Source: Comamonas koreensis
GTDB taxonomy: Bacteria > Pseudomonadota > Gammaproteobacteria > Burkholderiales > Burkholderiaceae_C
Direction: 5' to 3'
Assembly (NCBI RefSeq): GCF_014076495.1
Contig: NZ_CP043575.1
Span: forward strand, 4,402,001 to 4,466,000
Length of the DNA stretch: 64,000 nucleotides
Shown piece by piece: positions 7,349 to 14,874 of the stretch (positions are counted from its first letter, which is position 1; the number at the start of each line of letters is the position of its first letter). Both the position numbers and the translations under genes were made by a program. Below the pieces are notes generated by a model. That model saw only the letters and a program-made list of their open reading frames with translations. It searched no databases and was not told where the DNA came from.

Positions 7349-9595
7349 TCAGCGCATTCTGGAGCGGCGCAAGCCCATCGCGGTGAAGCCAGCCACGACC
7401 AAGGACAGCAGTGCAAGTGCCCATTGGCTGAGCGAAGGCACTGGTGTGGGGGTTGCAGTCGGGGTATTCTGCTTGACGAGCGTGTTTGTGATGACCAGAG
7501 TCAAGTTGCCTCCCAATGGCACAGGCCCAGTCGCTGCGGGCAGCGTGGCAGCTCCCCACCCATAACCACTTGGCGCAGCAGGCAACGCACCCTCTGCTAC
7601 CGAGCAGGAGCTGCCAGCAGTAACCGTGATCGGATCGGCTGCGCCTGCATTGTTCACGACGGCGATGCTGCCTTGCTGGCTGAGGTCGGGCGAGACACAG
7701 GTGAGTGTGAACGGAATGCTGCCACTAAATGCTGGAGCACCCTCTGGGCCCACGACCGTCTTGGACACCTGTACCGTGCCCGTATTAGCCTGGGATTGCA
7801 GGTACCAGTTGTTACCGATCTTCTGGAGAGAATAGAGAAACTGACCGGCTATCAGTGACCCACCGGGCAAGGCAAACGTACCCGAAGAGCTTCCGTCAAC
7901 CTGCACAACCAGGATGCCATCGCCGGTAGTAAGCGCGCCCGTTCCACCCAGATTATTAACCTGCAAAATGGTTGTACCCGTCGTGCCTCCCGAGACGTGC
8001 AGAACATCCGAAGCAGAGCTGCTGTCTCCCAGCACGGTGTCCAAAGCCAAGCTGCCACCACCAGTGTAGTTACCTGTGACCGTCAAGGTCTCTCCTGCCT
8101 GGCCATTGGTCAGAACCAACTGGCCTTGATTGCTTAAATCACTGCTAACGGTAAAGGCCGTTTCTTGCACACGTAAGCTACTGCCTGCGTCCACCACAAG
8201 GCCCATAGCCTCGCCCGCCACAGAGCCACCGCCGGCAACCAAAGTGCTGCCAGTCAAGGATAGGTCACTATTGCCTGTTAAACTGATACGTTCCCAGTTA
8301 AGAAATTTGGAGCCGGGCTGCGAACCATTGATACCTACCAAGGTCAGGCGATCTATGTATCCATCCGCAAGGGAGACATCATCTCCTCCATCAACTAGCG
8401 TTATCTGACTGATATCCGTGCCGTTGATCGTGAGGCTGTCGGAGCCGTCACCCAGAACGACGTTGCCGCTGACAACCGCGCCACTGGCCAAAGTGACGCT
8501 GGTATTGCCATTGCCCGGGCCATCAAAAATCGCTCGGCCTGAGGTAGCAGTCAGCTGACCTGCAAGGATGTTGATACTGTTGGCCGCAGCCGTAGAGTTC
8601 ACTGCGATCGCGTCACCAGTAGTGGCAACTACATTGCCTCCATGCACTTCAACCGTGTTACCCGCAGCGGCTACAGCTTGGATCCCATTGGCACCCTGTA
8701 CCGTCACCGGCTGCGTACCAATGGTGATAAGGCTCGTTCCTGCTGCTGGATTAGCCGATGTAGGCGAACTATTGCCCAGCGCAACTTGCCCTCCACTGGC
8801 AATGATTGAAGTACCGGTTCCACTAATGATTGATGCTGGTATTGGCATATCGATAGTCCCAGCAGAAATATTGATGCCCGTGCCTGCAGTGCTATTGACG
8901 CTGGCGGATGACCCTAGCACCTGAATCAACCCAGCACTGTTCGAAATGCCAGTGGCAGAGGTATAAAGCGTAAGCCCATTGTTGAACAGATTAGTTCCAA
9001 CGGTGCCACTTGAGCCGCTGTTACGAATTCCATCCACCGGCGCTGGGGTTGTGGTTGAGGCATCCGCACCAATGCGCATGTTGCCTGTGACATCTATTAC
9101 GCCACCGACGTTCTGTACTACAGCCCCACCAGCGCCCAGTGAGCGCATCACTACGAGATTTCCATCCACCTGCAACTTGGATTGTTGGCTGGCAGCATTT
9201 GCACCGCCATAGATGTATACGCCTCGGCTATTGGCTCCACGGGATGTGACATTCAAGTTACCTAGCGCATGAACTAACGCAGCAGCCGGTTGCGCACCGA
9301 TGCCTCCAATATTCATCCCTCCTGAGCTCAGGGTGTAGGTACCGGAGTTGCTGGTGGTCGTGATGCTGGTGCCGGCCTGTAGATTCAGTACTGAACCATC
9401 CTGATATGCACCTGCCACATTATTGCCAGTGTAGGCTGTGAGACCGGCACTACACGTGCTGCCTGCGGAGGCCGTTAGAGCAGGATTGCCTGACGCTGCA
9501 TCAGAGCAGGCGGCCCAAGAGTAGGCTGTACAAGAGAGGGATAGAACAGCCAGAGCGATGGCGTTACGAACAGGATGAGTGAGTGACTGGCTCAT
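7349..9595 (-). CDS. IPTL-CTERM surface protein, beta-helix type
   Basis: The 748-residue protein has a signal peptide (about 1-28, ending SCTAYSWAA). A Gly/Ser/Thr/Asn-rich region to about residue 600 repeats short strand-turn units like an autotransporter passenger. A DUF5979-like domain (about 610-700, VQVSKTVVGPEGAPAFSG and SSCSVAEG) follows. The C-terminal sorting tail (about 715-748) is PVPSLSQW, a hydrophobic helix and an RRSRMR end. There is no beta-barrel, so export is not by a type V route. IPTL-CTERM tails are known substrates of exosortase H-type enzymes, which anchor or process proteins at the cell surface. No exosortase lies in this window. Confidence 0.85.
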   Translation of the reverse strand: MSQSLTHPVRNAIALAVLSLSCTAYSWAACSDAASGNPALTASAGSTCSAGLTAYTGNNVAGAYQDGSVLNLQAGTSITTTSNSGTYTLSSGGMNIGGIGAQPAAALVHALGNLNVTSRGANSRGVYIYGGANAASQQSKLQVDGNLVVMRSLGAGGAVVQNVGGVIDVTGNMRIGADASTTTPAPVDGIRNSGSSGTVGTNLFNNGLTLYTSATGISNSAGLIQVLGSSASVNSTAGTGINISAGTIDMPIPASIISGTGTSIIASGGQVALGNSSPTSANPAAGTSLITIGTQPVTVQGANGIQAVAAAGNTVEVHGGNVVATTGDAIAVNSTAAANSINILAGQLTATSGRAIFDGPGNGNTSVTLASGAVVSGNVVLGDGSDSLTINGTDISQITLVDGGDDVSLADGYIDRLTLVGINGSQPGSKFLNWERISLTGNSDLSLTGSTLVAGGGSVAGEAMGLVVDAGSSLRVQETAFTVSSDLSNQGQLVLTNGQAGETLTVTGNYTGGGSLALDTVLGDSSSASDVLHVSGGTTGTTILQVNNLGGTGALTTGDGILVVQVDGSSSGTFALPGGSLIAGQFLYSLQKIGNNWYLQSQANTGTVQVSKTVVGPEGAPAFSGSIPFTLTCVSPDLSQQGSIAVVNNAGAADPITVTAGSSCSVAEGALPAAPSGYGWGAATLPAATGPVPLGGNLTLVITNTLVKQNTPTATPTPVPSLSQWALALLSLVVAGFTAMGLRRSRMR

Positions 9596-9992
9596 TAGAA
9601 ATCCTTGCGGTAGTACGTATTGTTACTATGCCATAGCATCCTCGATATTTATCAAATATTTCAACAAGATAACAATCATTGAACCTCTGAAGCCTCCACG
9701 TACACCAGTGCTTCACCCATCTACTCGTCCATCGTCGCCAGTACCGCACTGGGAGAAACGATCTCAGGTGACATTGCCTCTATTTCACCTAATGCGTTAA
9801 GGTCTACATAACCCAGCTACGTCTAAATGATCACGCAGCGGATAAGGCTAGGCAGTGATAGCGATTGATAATCTTTCGCATTCATATACTCGCCCGCTTA
9901 AGTGGATGTCGAAATAGAATGCAGCACATCCACCTATACTATGGGCATATCTTCTAGCAGCCTTTTTCAATTGATCACCGGAGATGTTTCAC
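9596..9992. other. Intergenic, promoter region of the surface protein
   Basis: No gene is visible. The AT-rich part next to 9595 should hold the promoter of the minus-strand surface-protein gene, and the right end carries GGAG eight bases before the cytochrome b561 ATG at 9993. Confidence 0.35.
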
Positions 9993-10547
9993 ATGAGCAT
10001 TAAAAATTCGCAACAACGATATAGCTAGTGGGTTATATTTGTGCACTGGCTAACCGTAATTCTCATCGTTGCAGTGTATGCGAGCATGGAACTGCATGGA
10101 CTATTTCCCAAAGGAAATATTGCACGAGATGTCATGAAGTCATTGCACTTTCTTTTGGGCCTGAGCGTTTTAGCGGTGGTTTTTATAAGAATTCTTGTTC
10201 GCAGTCAATCTGGGGTAGGGCCTGATATTGTGCCACCACCGTCTAAATGGCAAACCAGGCTTGCGAGTGCGATGCATTACGCTTTTTACTTATTTATGTT
10301 TGCTATGCCACTACTGGGATGGCTCACTTTGAGCGCGTCAGGAAAGCCGATCGTCCTCTTTGGCTTATCTATACCTAGCGTAATCAACCCAGATATCCAA
10401 CTATCTCGTCAGTTGAAAGATGTACACGAGACGGTTGGCAACCTAGGTTATTACCTTATTGCCGGGCATGCAGCAGCAGCTCTTTTTCATCATTATATAA
10501 TGCGAGATAACACTCTCACTCGCATGCTTCCAGCGAATCGCGCATAA
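9993..10547 (+). pseudogene. Cytochrome b561 with in-frame amber codon
   Basis: From ATG 9993 (GGAG upstream) the frame reads MSIKNSQQRYS, then TAG at 10026-10028, then WVIFVHWLTVILIVAVYAS without a frame change to 10547. Everything after the stop matches the four-helix cytochrome b561 family: heme-ligand histidines in VHWL, KSLHFLLG, DVHETVGN and AGHAAAALFHH, and the conserved LLGWLTLSASGKPI. These proteins pass electrons from quinol in the inner membrane. A GTG at 10041 could restart translation just before the first heme histidine, but would delete the normal N-terminus. It is either a recent nonsense pseudogene or translated by restart. Confidence 0.75.
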
Positions 10548-10583
10548 GCTAGTAAATAGAATTACACAACCCTATATTTGACT

Positions 10584-11279
10584 ATGAGCAAGCTTTTCTA
10601 TCGCACCCATCTTGAGGCTCATCGCACTGAACATATTGGCTGGCTCCGCGCTGCCGTATTAGGAGCAAATGATGGCATTATTTCTACTGCCAGTCTGATC
10701 GCCGGAGTAACTGCAGCCAGTGCGAGTCATGCCAGCATCATCACCACGGCGATTGCGGCTCTAGTTGCAGGTGCTATGTCCATGGCTGCAGGTGAGTTCG
10801 TATCTGTTTATTCTCAGGCTGATACAGAAAAAGCAGATCTTTCACGAGAGTCGGAAGAACTATTAAACAATCCAGAAGCAGAGCACAAGGAGCTCACAGC
10901 AATTTACATTCAACGCGGTCTTGATCATCAGCTTGCCACACAACTAATGGCTCACGATGCATTGGGCGCTCATGCACGAGATGAATTAGGCATATCCGAG
11001 ACCTTGAATGCTCGTCCAGTGCAAGCGGCGTTGGCATCAGCGGCAAGTTTTGCCGCAGGCGCGATAATGCCTTTAGTAGTGGTGCTGCTCGCACCTCAAA
11101 GCAGCCTGCTTTATTGGATTGTCGCGACAGCCATAATTTTCTTAGCAATGCTCGGAGCTGCGGCTGCCTCTGTGGGAAACACGCCAGTCCTCAAGAGCGC
11201 TATCCGGGTATCGTTCTGGGGCACCTTCGCTATGGCCATGACAACCGGGGTAGGGGCAATGTTCAGCACCATTGTATAG
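10584..11279 (+). CDS. VIT/CCC1-family metal transporter
   Basis: The 231-residue membrane protein has the VIT1/CCC1 pattern. A basic N-terminus HLEAHRTEHIGWLRAAVLGA with NDGIISTASLIAGV leads into helix 1, MSMAAGEFVSVYSQADTE follows helix 2, and a cytoplasmic Glu-rich domain (about 85-140) precedes three C-terminal helices. Family members export or store Fe2+ or Mn2+. I start at ATG 10584; an in-frame TTG at 10578 is less likely. It follows the broken cytochrome b561 gene by 36 bp. Most motifs look intact. Confidence 0.85.
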   Translation: MSKLFYRTHLEAHRTEHIGWLRAAVLGANDGIISTASLIAGVTAASASHASIITTAIAALVAGAMSMAAGEFVSVYSQADTEKADLSRESEELLNNPEAEHKELTAIYIQRGLDHQLATQLMAHDALGAHARDELGISETLNARPVQAALASAASFAAGAIMPLVVVLLAPQSSLLYWIVATAIIFLAMLGAAAASVGNTPVLKSAIRVSFWGTFAMAMTTGVGAMFSTIV

Positions 11280-11570
11280 AGCAACGACAACCGTACTGCA
11301 GCTAGGCACCCACAGTGAGCAATCTGCCAATTTGAAGTTCACAAAGTAGCCATCCTCGCCGCTAAGAAGCAGCATCCGGCATGGGTGAGCCGCAATCGGT
11401 CCAATGCTACCTATCGCCCTACCTACCTCAGATTGGCAGTCGCTTGCATTGCGGTGACAAAGCTCGCCCATGAAGCACGCAATCTCTATCAGAATACGCA
11501 ATGAGCTAGCCGCGCCGCGGCAAATTTGGAGATGTAGATGGACAAACTAGAGGCGCAAGAATATCAAGCA
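11280..11570. other. Intergenic, no gene seen
   Basis: Between the VIT gene and the IS3 remnant I see no gene or clear repeat. Open frames here only mirror flanking genes. Confidence 0.35.
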
Positions 11571-12010
11571 CTAACGAAGTCTTCGCAGACGCAGGGATGA
11601 CCTTAACCATAAACAGTGGCCCCCCAACCGAAAACGAGCTCGCCATGCTCTCTTCCATCGTTCGTGGAATAGAAAACGCACCGAGTAGAGACTACAGCAA
11701 ATTGGGCTGCTGCCGGAATCATGGACACTGACCTCAGCTTCTTGAGCTTTCTCGAACTCTATCGGACTGACATAGCCGAGCGTGGAATGACGACGCGTCG
11801 GGTTGTAGAACCGCTCGATGTAGTCGAACACGTCAGCACGAGCCTGCTCCCTGGAGCGATACACTTTCTTGGCCGTGCGCTCGGTCTTCAATGAACTGAA
11901 GAAGCTTTCCATTGCCGAGTTGCCCCAGACCTCGCCCGCGCGGCTCATGCTGCAGGTAATGCCTTGCTCCTTGAGCAATTCCTGGAAGTGCTCGCTGGTG
12001 TATTGGCTGC
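11571..12010 (-). pseudogene. IS3-family transposase, 3' part
   Basis: The minus strand continues the IS3 OrfB interrupted by the IS481 element. It runs GSQYTSEHFQELLKEQGITC and SMSRAGEVWGNSAMESFFSS (with the catalytic Glu region ESFFSSLKTE), then YNPTRRHSTLGYVSPIEFE. It joins the part at 13063-13717 once 12011-13056 is removed. The true C-terminus is probably near 11720; the open frame to 11571 beyond it is not typical of the family. Confidence 0.8.
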
Positions 12011-12016
12011 CCTAGT
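12011..12016. repeat. Target duplication CCTAGT, left
   Basis: CCTAGT occurs here and again at 13057-13062, immediately outside inverted repeats beginning TGTGAA. This is the NCTAGN six-base target duplication typical of IS481-family insertion. Confidence 0.9.
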
Positions 12017-13056
12017 TGTGAAGGTTCAATAGGTTGTATCCGGTGTTCATCCGGGTTGGATTTGAGAGACTGGAAGTCGCCAAACACCCAACCCACTCAG
12101 GACAGCCAACCGGATGAACACTCATAAGCATGCCCGACTTACCTTTGCCCGGAGACTGGAGATGGTCAAACAGATGACCTTGCAAGGCCTGGATGCCTCT
12201 CAGGCCGGAGCCCTTCAAGGCGTCACCGCACAGACCGCTCGCAAGTGGCTGGGCCGCTACCTCTGGGGCGGCGAAGCAGCCCTGGCCGATGCTTCCTCCA
12301 GGCCCATTTGCTCTCCCAAAGCCATCTGCGAGTCCAAGGCCTTACTCATTGTTGAGCTACGCAAACGCCGCATGCTGCAGTCGCGCATTGCCAGCTACGC
12401 AGGCGTCTCGGCGTCCACCGTGAGCCGGGTATTGGCCCGTGCGGGCCTGTCTCGACTCAGCGATCTGCAGCCGTCCGAGCCCGTGGTTCGCTATGAGCAC
12501 GATGCGCCTGGAGACATGCTGCACATCGATACCAAGAAGCTCGGGCGCATCGTTCGGCCCAGCCACCGCGTCACAGGCAATCGGCGCGATTCGGTCGATG
12601 GTGCGGGATGGGAGACACTGTTCGTGGCCATTGACGACCACGCACGCATTGCCTTTACCGCTATGCATCCGGACGAGAAAACGCCGCAAGCCGTCGCCTT
12701 TCTGCGCAACGCCGTGGCGTACTACGCGGGGCTTGGAGTGAGCATCAAACGCCTGCTGACCGACAACGGTGCGGCATTCCGCTCAAGGGAGTTCGCTGCG
12801 GCCTGCAACGCCTTGGGCGTGCAGCACAAGTTCACCAGGCCGTACCGGCCACAGACCAACGGCAAGGCCGAGCGATTCATCCAATCGGCGCTGCGCGAGT
12901 GGGCCTATGGTTGGACATACCAGAATTCAGCTGAGCGAACACAAGCCTTACATCGCTGGCAGCATTACTACAACTGGCACAGGCCTCACAGCGGCATTGG
13001 TCGAATTACCCCGATGGCCAGGCTCAAATCTGCAAACAACCTCTTGACAGTTCACA
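12017..13056 (+). mobile_element. Complete IS481-family insertion sequence (1040 bp)
   Basis: The ends are inverted repeats: left TGTGAAGGTTCAATAGGTTG and, read from the right end, TGTGAACTGTCAAGAGGTTG. They are flanked by direct CCTAGT duplications. One intact transposase gene fills the element. It is inserted in the opposite orientation within the dead IS3-family OrfB. Intact ends, intact gene and perfect duplication suggest a fairly recent insertion. Confidence 0.9.
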
Positions 13057-13061
13057 CCTAG
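12114..13061 (+). CDS. IS481-family transposase
   Basis: The 315-residue transposase has an N-terminal helix-turn-helix region (about 1-110, with GVTAQTARKWLGRY and GVSASTVSRVLARAGL) and a DDE integrase core. Visible catalytic residues are D139 (MLHIDTKKLG), D217 (LLTDNGAAF) and E253 (NGKAERFIQSAL), ending in the family-typical YNWHRPHSGIG region. Its stop codon TAG (13059-13061) lies outside the element, inside the CCTAGT target duplication, so each insertion supplies the stop. The gene is intact. Confidence 0.95.
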   Translation: MNTHKHARLTFARRLEMVKQMTLQGLDASQAGALQGVTAQTARKWLGRYLWGGEAALADASSRPICSPKAICESKALLIVELRKRRMLQSRIASYAGVSASTVSRVLARAGLSRLSDLQPSEPVVRYEHDAPGDMLHIDTKKLGRIVRPSHRVTGNRRDSVDGAGWETLFVAIDDHARIAFTAMHPDEKTPQAVAFLRNAVAYYAGLGVSIKRLLTDNGAAFRSREFAAACNALGVQHKFTRPYRPQTNGKAERFIQSALREWAYGWTYQNSAERTQALHRWQHYYNWHRPHSGIGRITPMARLKSANNLLTVHT

Positions 13062-13062
13062 T
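13057..13062. repeat. Target duplication CCTAGT, right
   Basis: This is the second copy of the six-base duplication at 12011-12016. It contains the transposase stop codon TAG. Confidence 0.9.
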
Positions 13063-13717
13063 CCGAGTGATGCAGCAACGCCACCGGCTTGCCCTGGCGC
13101 CACATGGCCATCATCAACGCATCGGCCACGAGTTGCGAGGTCATGCTGTCCTGCATCGACCAGCCAACGATGCGACGCTAGTACAGGTCCAGCGCCGCAG
13201 CGGCATATAGCCAGCCCTCGGCCGTCCAGATGTAGGTGAAGTCGGCCACCCATTTCTGGTTGGGTGCATCGGCCTGGAACTGACGGTCCAACACGTTGTC
13301 GGCGATGGCGCTGCGTTGGTCTCGGTCCTGCGGCAAGCCTCGACGTCGTGGCTTCGCGCGCAGGGGCTGTTCTCGCATGAGCCGTTCAATGCGATGCAAT
13401 CCGCATTGTTGACCCAGTGCCAGCACGTCATGCCACACGCGCCGCGCGACATAGATGCGGTCGCTGCCCAGAAAGCTTTGGCGCACCTGGCTGCCGAGCA
13501 CCTCACCGGCCGGACTGCGTTGGCTGCTGGGTCTCATGATCCCTTGCCCGGGGAATGCATGCTGCGGGTCGACCGTCGCATCGCGTATCCACTTGCGCAT
13601 CACGTTCTCGTGCACATCAAGGTCGCGTGCTGCCTGCGCCACCGCCACGCCTCGCTCCTTAACCAGCTTGACTGCTTCAAGCTTGGACTCTCAGCTGAAC
13701 TGCCTTCTCGCTCCCAT
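13063..13717 (-). pseudogene. IS3-family transposase, 5' part (OrfA-OrfB)
   Basis: The OrfA start MGARRQFS at 13717 is cut by TGA at codon 9 (13691-13693), then resumes ESKLEAVKLVKERGVAVAQA. The open part contains the OrfA helix-turn-helix (AQAARDLDVHENVMRKWIRD). It then runs directly into OrfB with HRIERLMRE and the DDE entry APNQKWVADFTYIWTAEGWL. A second stop (TAG, 13178-13180) follows AAALDLY, after which RRIVGWSM continues to LLHHSD at the insertion point. Confidence 0.8.
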
Positions 13718-13782
13718 AAACCACCTCAGGTTTCATCTTCCACCTTGACAAAGTGTCTTTGAAACCAGCGGCAGCCCACATC

Positions 13783-13938
13783 ATGCGATTTCGTAACCCA
13801 GCCAGCGGACAAATTGAAGAATTCGGGGAAGCCACATGGCTATGGATGCTGCTACTGGGCCCCATCTACCTAGCCTACAAACAGATCAAATCGCAACGAC
13901 TTCTGAGCATGCTCTTCAGAAACCCTACGTATGGATGA
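13783..13938 (+). pseudogene. Truncated small membrane protein
   Basis: From ATG 13783 the 51-residue frame has NPASGQIEEF, then WLWMLLLGPIYLAYK. This resembles the start of small DUF2628-like membrane proteins, in which a Trp-rich hydrophobic segment follows an NPxTGxIEE motif. The usual following helices are absent: the frame ends after RNPTYG. It begins about 40 bp from the IS3 remnant, so it was probably truncated by rearrangement. Confidence 0.45.
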
Positions 13939-14014
13939 TGGTACGCGATGCAGCGGAGCATCAGGGTTGGCAGCAATCACAAGATTTAGCATTCGGCTCT
14001 TTTCTGAAAGGACG

Positions 14015-14262
14015 AGCCGCCGTCGAACCCTGCGGGACCAGGCGGTGCGACCAGTCCAAACGGCGCAATATCTTCCGGGTGTGTAGGCCAGCGCCAAAGA
14101 TCTATGAAACCACGCTAGCGCCGAGGTTGCACGAGGAGTTACCGATGCGCAGTTCGAAAGACCTAGCCGCTACCCCCATAGTCCAAGTACCTGAGAAATA
14201 TGCCTAGGTACCACCTCGCATGCCGAAGCTAGGCGCAAGCGGCCGGCATCTGCGAACGCGTT
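14015..14262. repeat. Dispersed hairpin repeat, copy D
   Basis: The core is at 14123-14184: GAGGTTGCACGAGGAGTTAC, then CCTAGCCGCTACCCCCATAG. The tail GCCTAGGTACCACCTCGCAT and CGGCCGGCATC also matches copy B. The upstream half is more diverged, and the long GC hairpin is not clear here. Confidence 0.6.
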
Positions 14263-14439
14263 AAAGCGAAAAAATTGAAACTCGGAAATGGGTGACACCC
14301 GGCGTTAAGCACACTGATCAGCGTGCTATTGGGTAACTGCCGACGCACGCGGATGTGGGTGCTGCACCAGCCCCACACTGTTGATTACCACGTAATCTGA
14401 CCCTATCAAGTTGGTGGATCACTTCTGTGTTGGAAATCA

Positions 14440-14572
14440 ACCCATGCCCCTCATCCGCCTGCTTTAGCACGCCGGATTCAACAAGGTGCTTGGCTGTGGC
14501 ATGTCGAAGAACGACAACAAGGTGCAGACGATGTTTGCCTGAGCCAATCTACGGTTTGCACGCGATCAATTA
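14440..14572 (+). pseudogene. IS5-family transposase remnant
   Basis: One frame reads PMPLIRLL, stop, HAGFNKVLGCGMSKNDNKVQ, TMFA, stop, ANLRFARDQ. This follows the IS5-family C-terminal pattern (HPFRxIKxxFGFxKVRYRGLxKN...LFALANL). Two stops and a missing N-terminal part show it is dead. No intact ends were found. The flanking 14263-14439 shows nothing recognisable. Confidence 0.5.
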
Positions 14573-14874
14573 AGGGGGTGGAAGGATAAGTACGCCTGTG
14601 AATAACCTGAGCGAATCAAAATCCACATTTGCGACTTAAAACTGGCGGTAGAAGTGGTCAAAGGCAGGCATGTCAGTGGTGAGCCACCCACTTCTTGATG
14701 CAGAGATTTGCATGTTATTTTTTCTATCACAACAGCCATTTTCATCAAGAATTTATTTAATCTTGAGACAATAACAAAAAGCAAATTAATATCAAGAAAA
14801 ACAAAAAAGCAAAATAGCAAACATAGACAAAATTTCAACTGAGTTTTACTGCTAATGCCAAATGGAACAACGAC
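14573..14874. other. AT-rich upstream region of the delta-60 protein gene
   Basis: No gene is seen. From about 14710 to 14870 the sequence is strongly AT-rich with A-tracts, suiting a promoter or upstream activating region for the surface-protein gene starting at 14875. A specific promoter cannot be named. Confidence 0.35.

Larger units (their letters stand above)
11700..13745 (-). mobile_element. Dead IS3-family element, split by an IS481 element
   Basis: OrfA- and OrfB-type sequence on the minus strand flanks a nested insertion. The element carries at least three nonsense codons: TGA at 13691-13693 in OrfA, TAG at 13178-13180, and TAG at the insertion target inside the HHSD-GSQYTS catalytic motif. 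Terminal inverted repeats were not identified, so limits are approximate. It cannot make an active transposase. Confidence 0.75.

Noticed and set aside
11700..13745. Composite transposon carrying the VIT or cytochrome genes
   Set aside because: The IS elements are nested in each other rather than flanking cargo, and no matching second copy with inverted ends lies on the other side of those genes.
14290..14340. GCGTTAAGC near 14303 as an integron attC site linked to the dispersed repeats
   Set aside because: Only one GTTRRRY-like box was seen, no matching RYYYAAC partner at a proper distance, no integron integrase, and the repeats do not carry these boxes.
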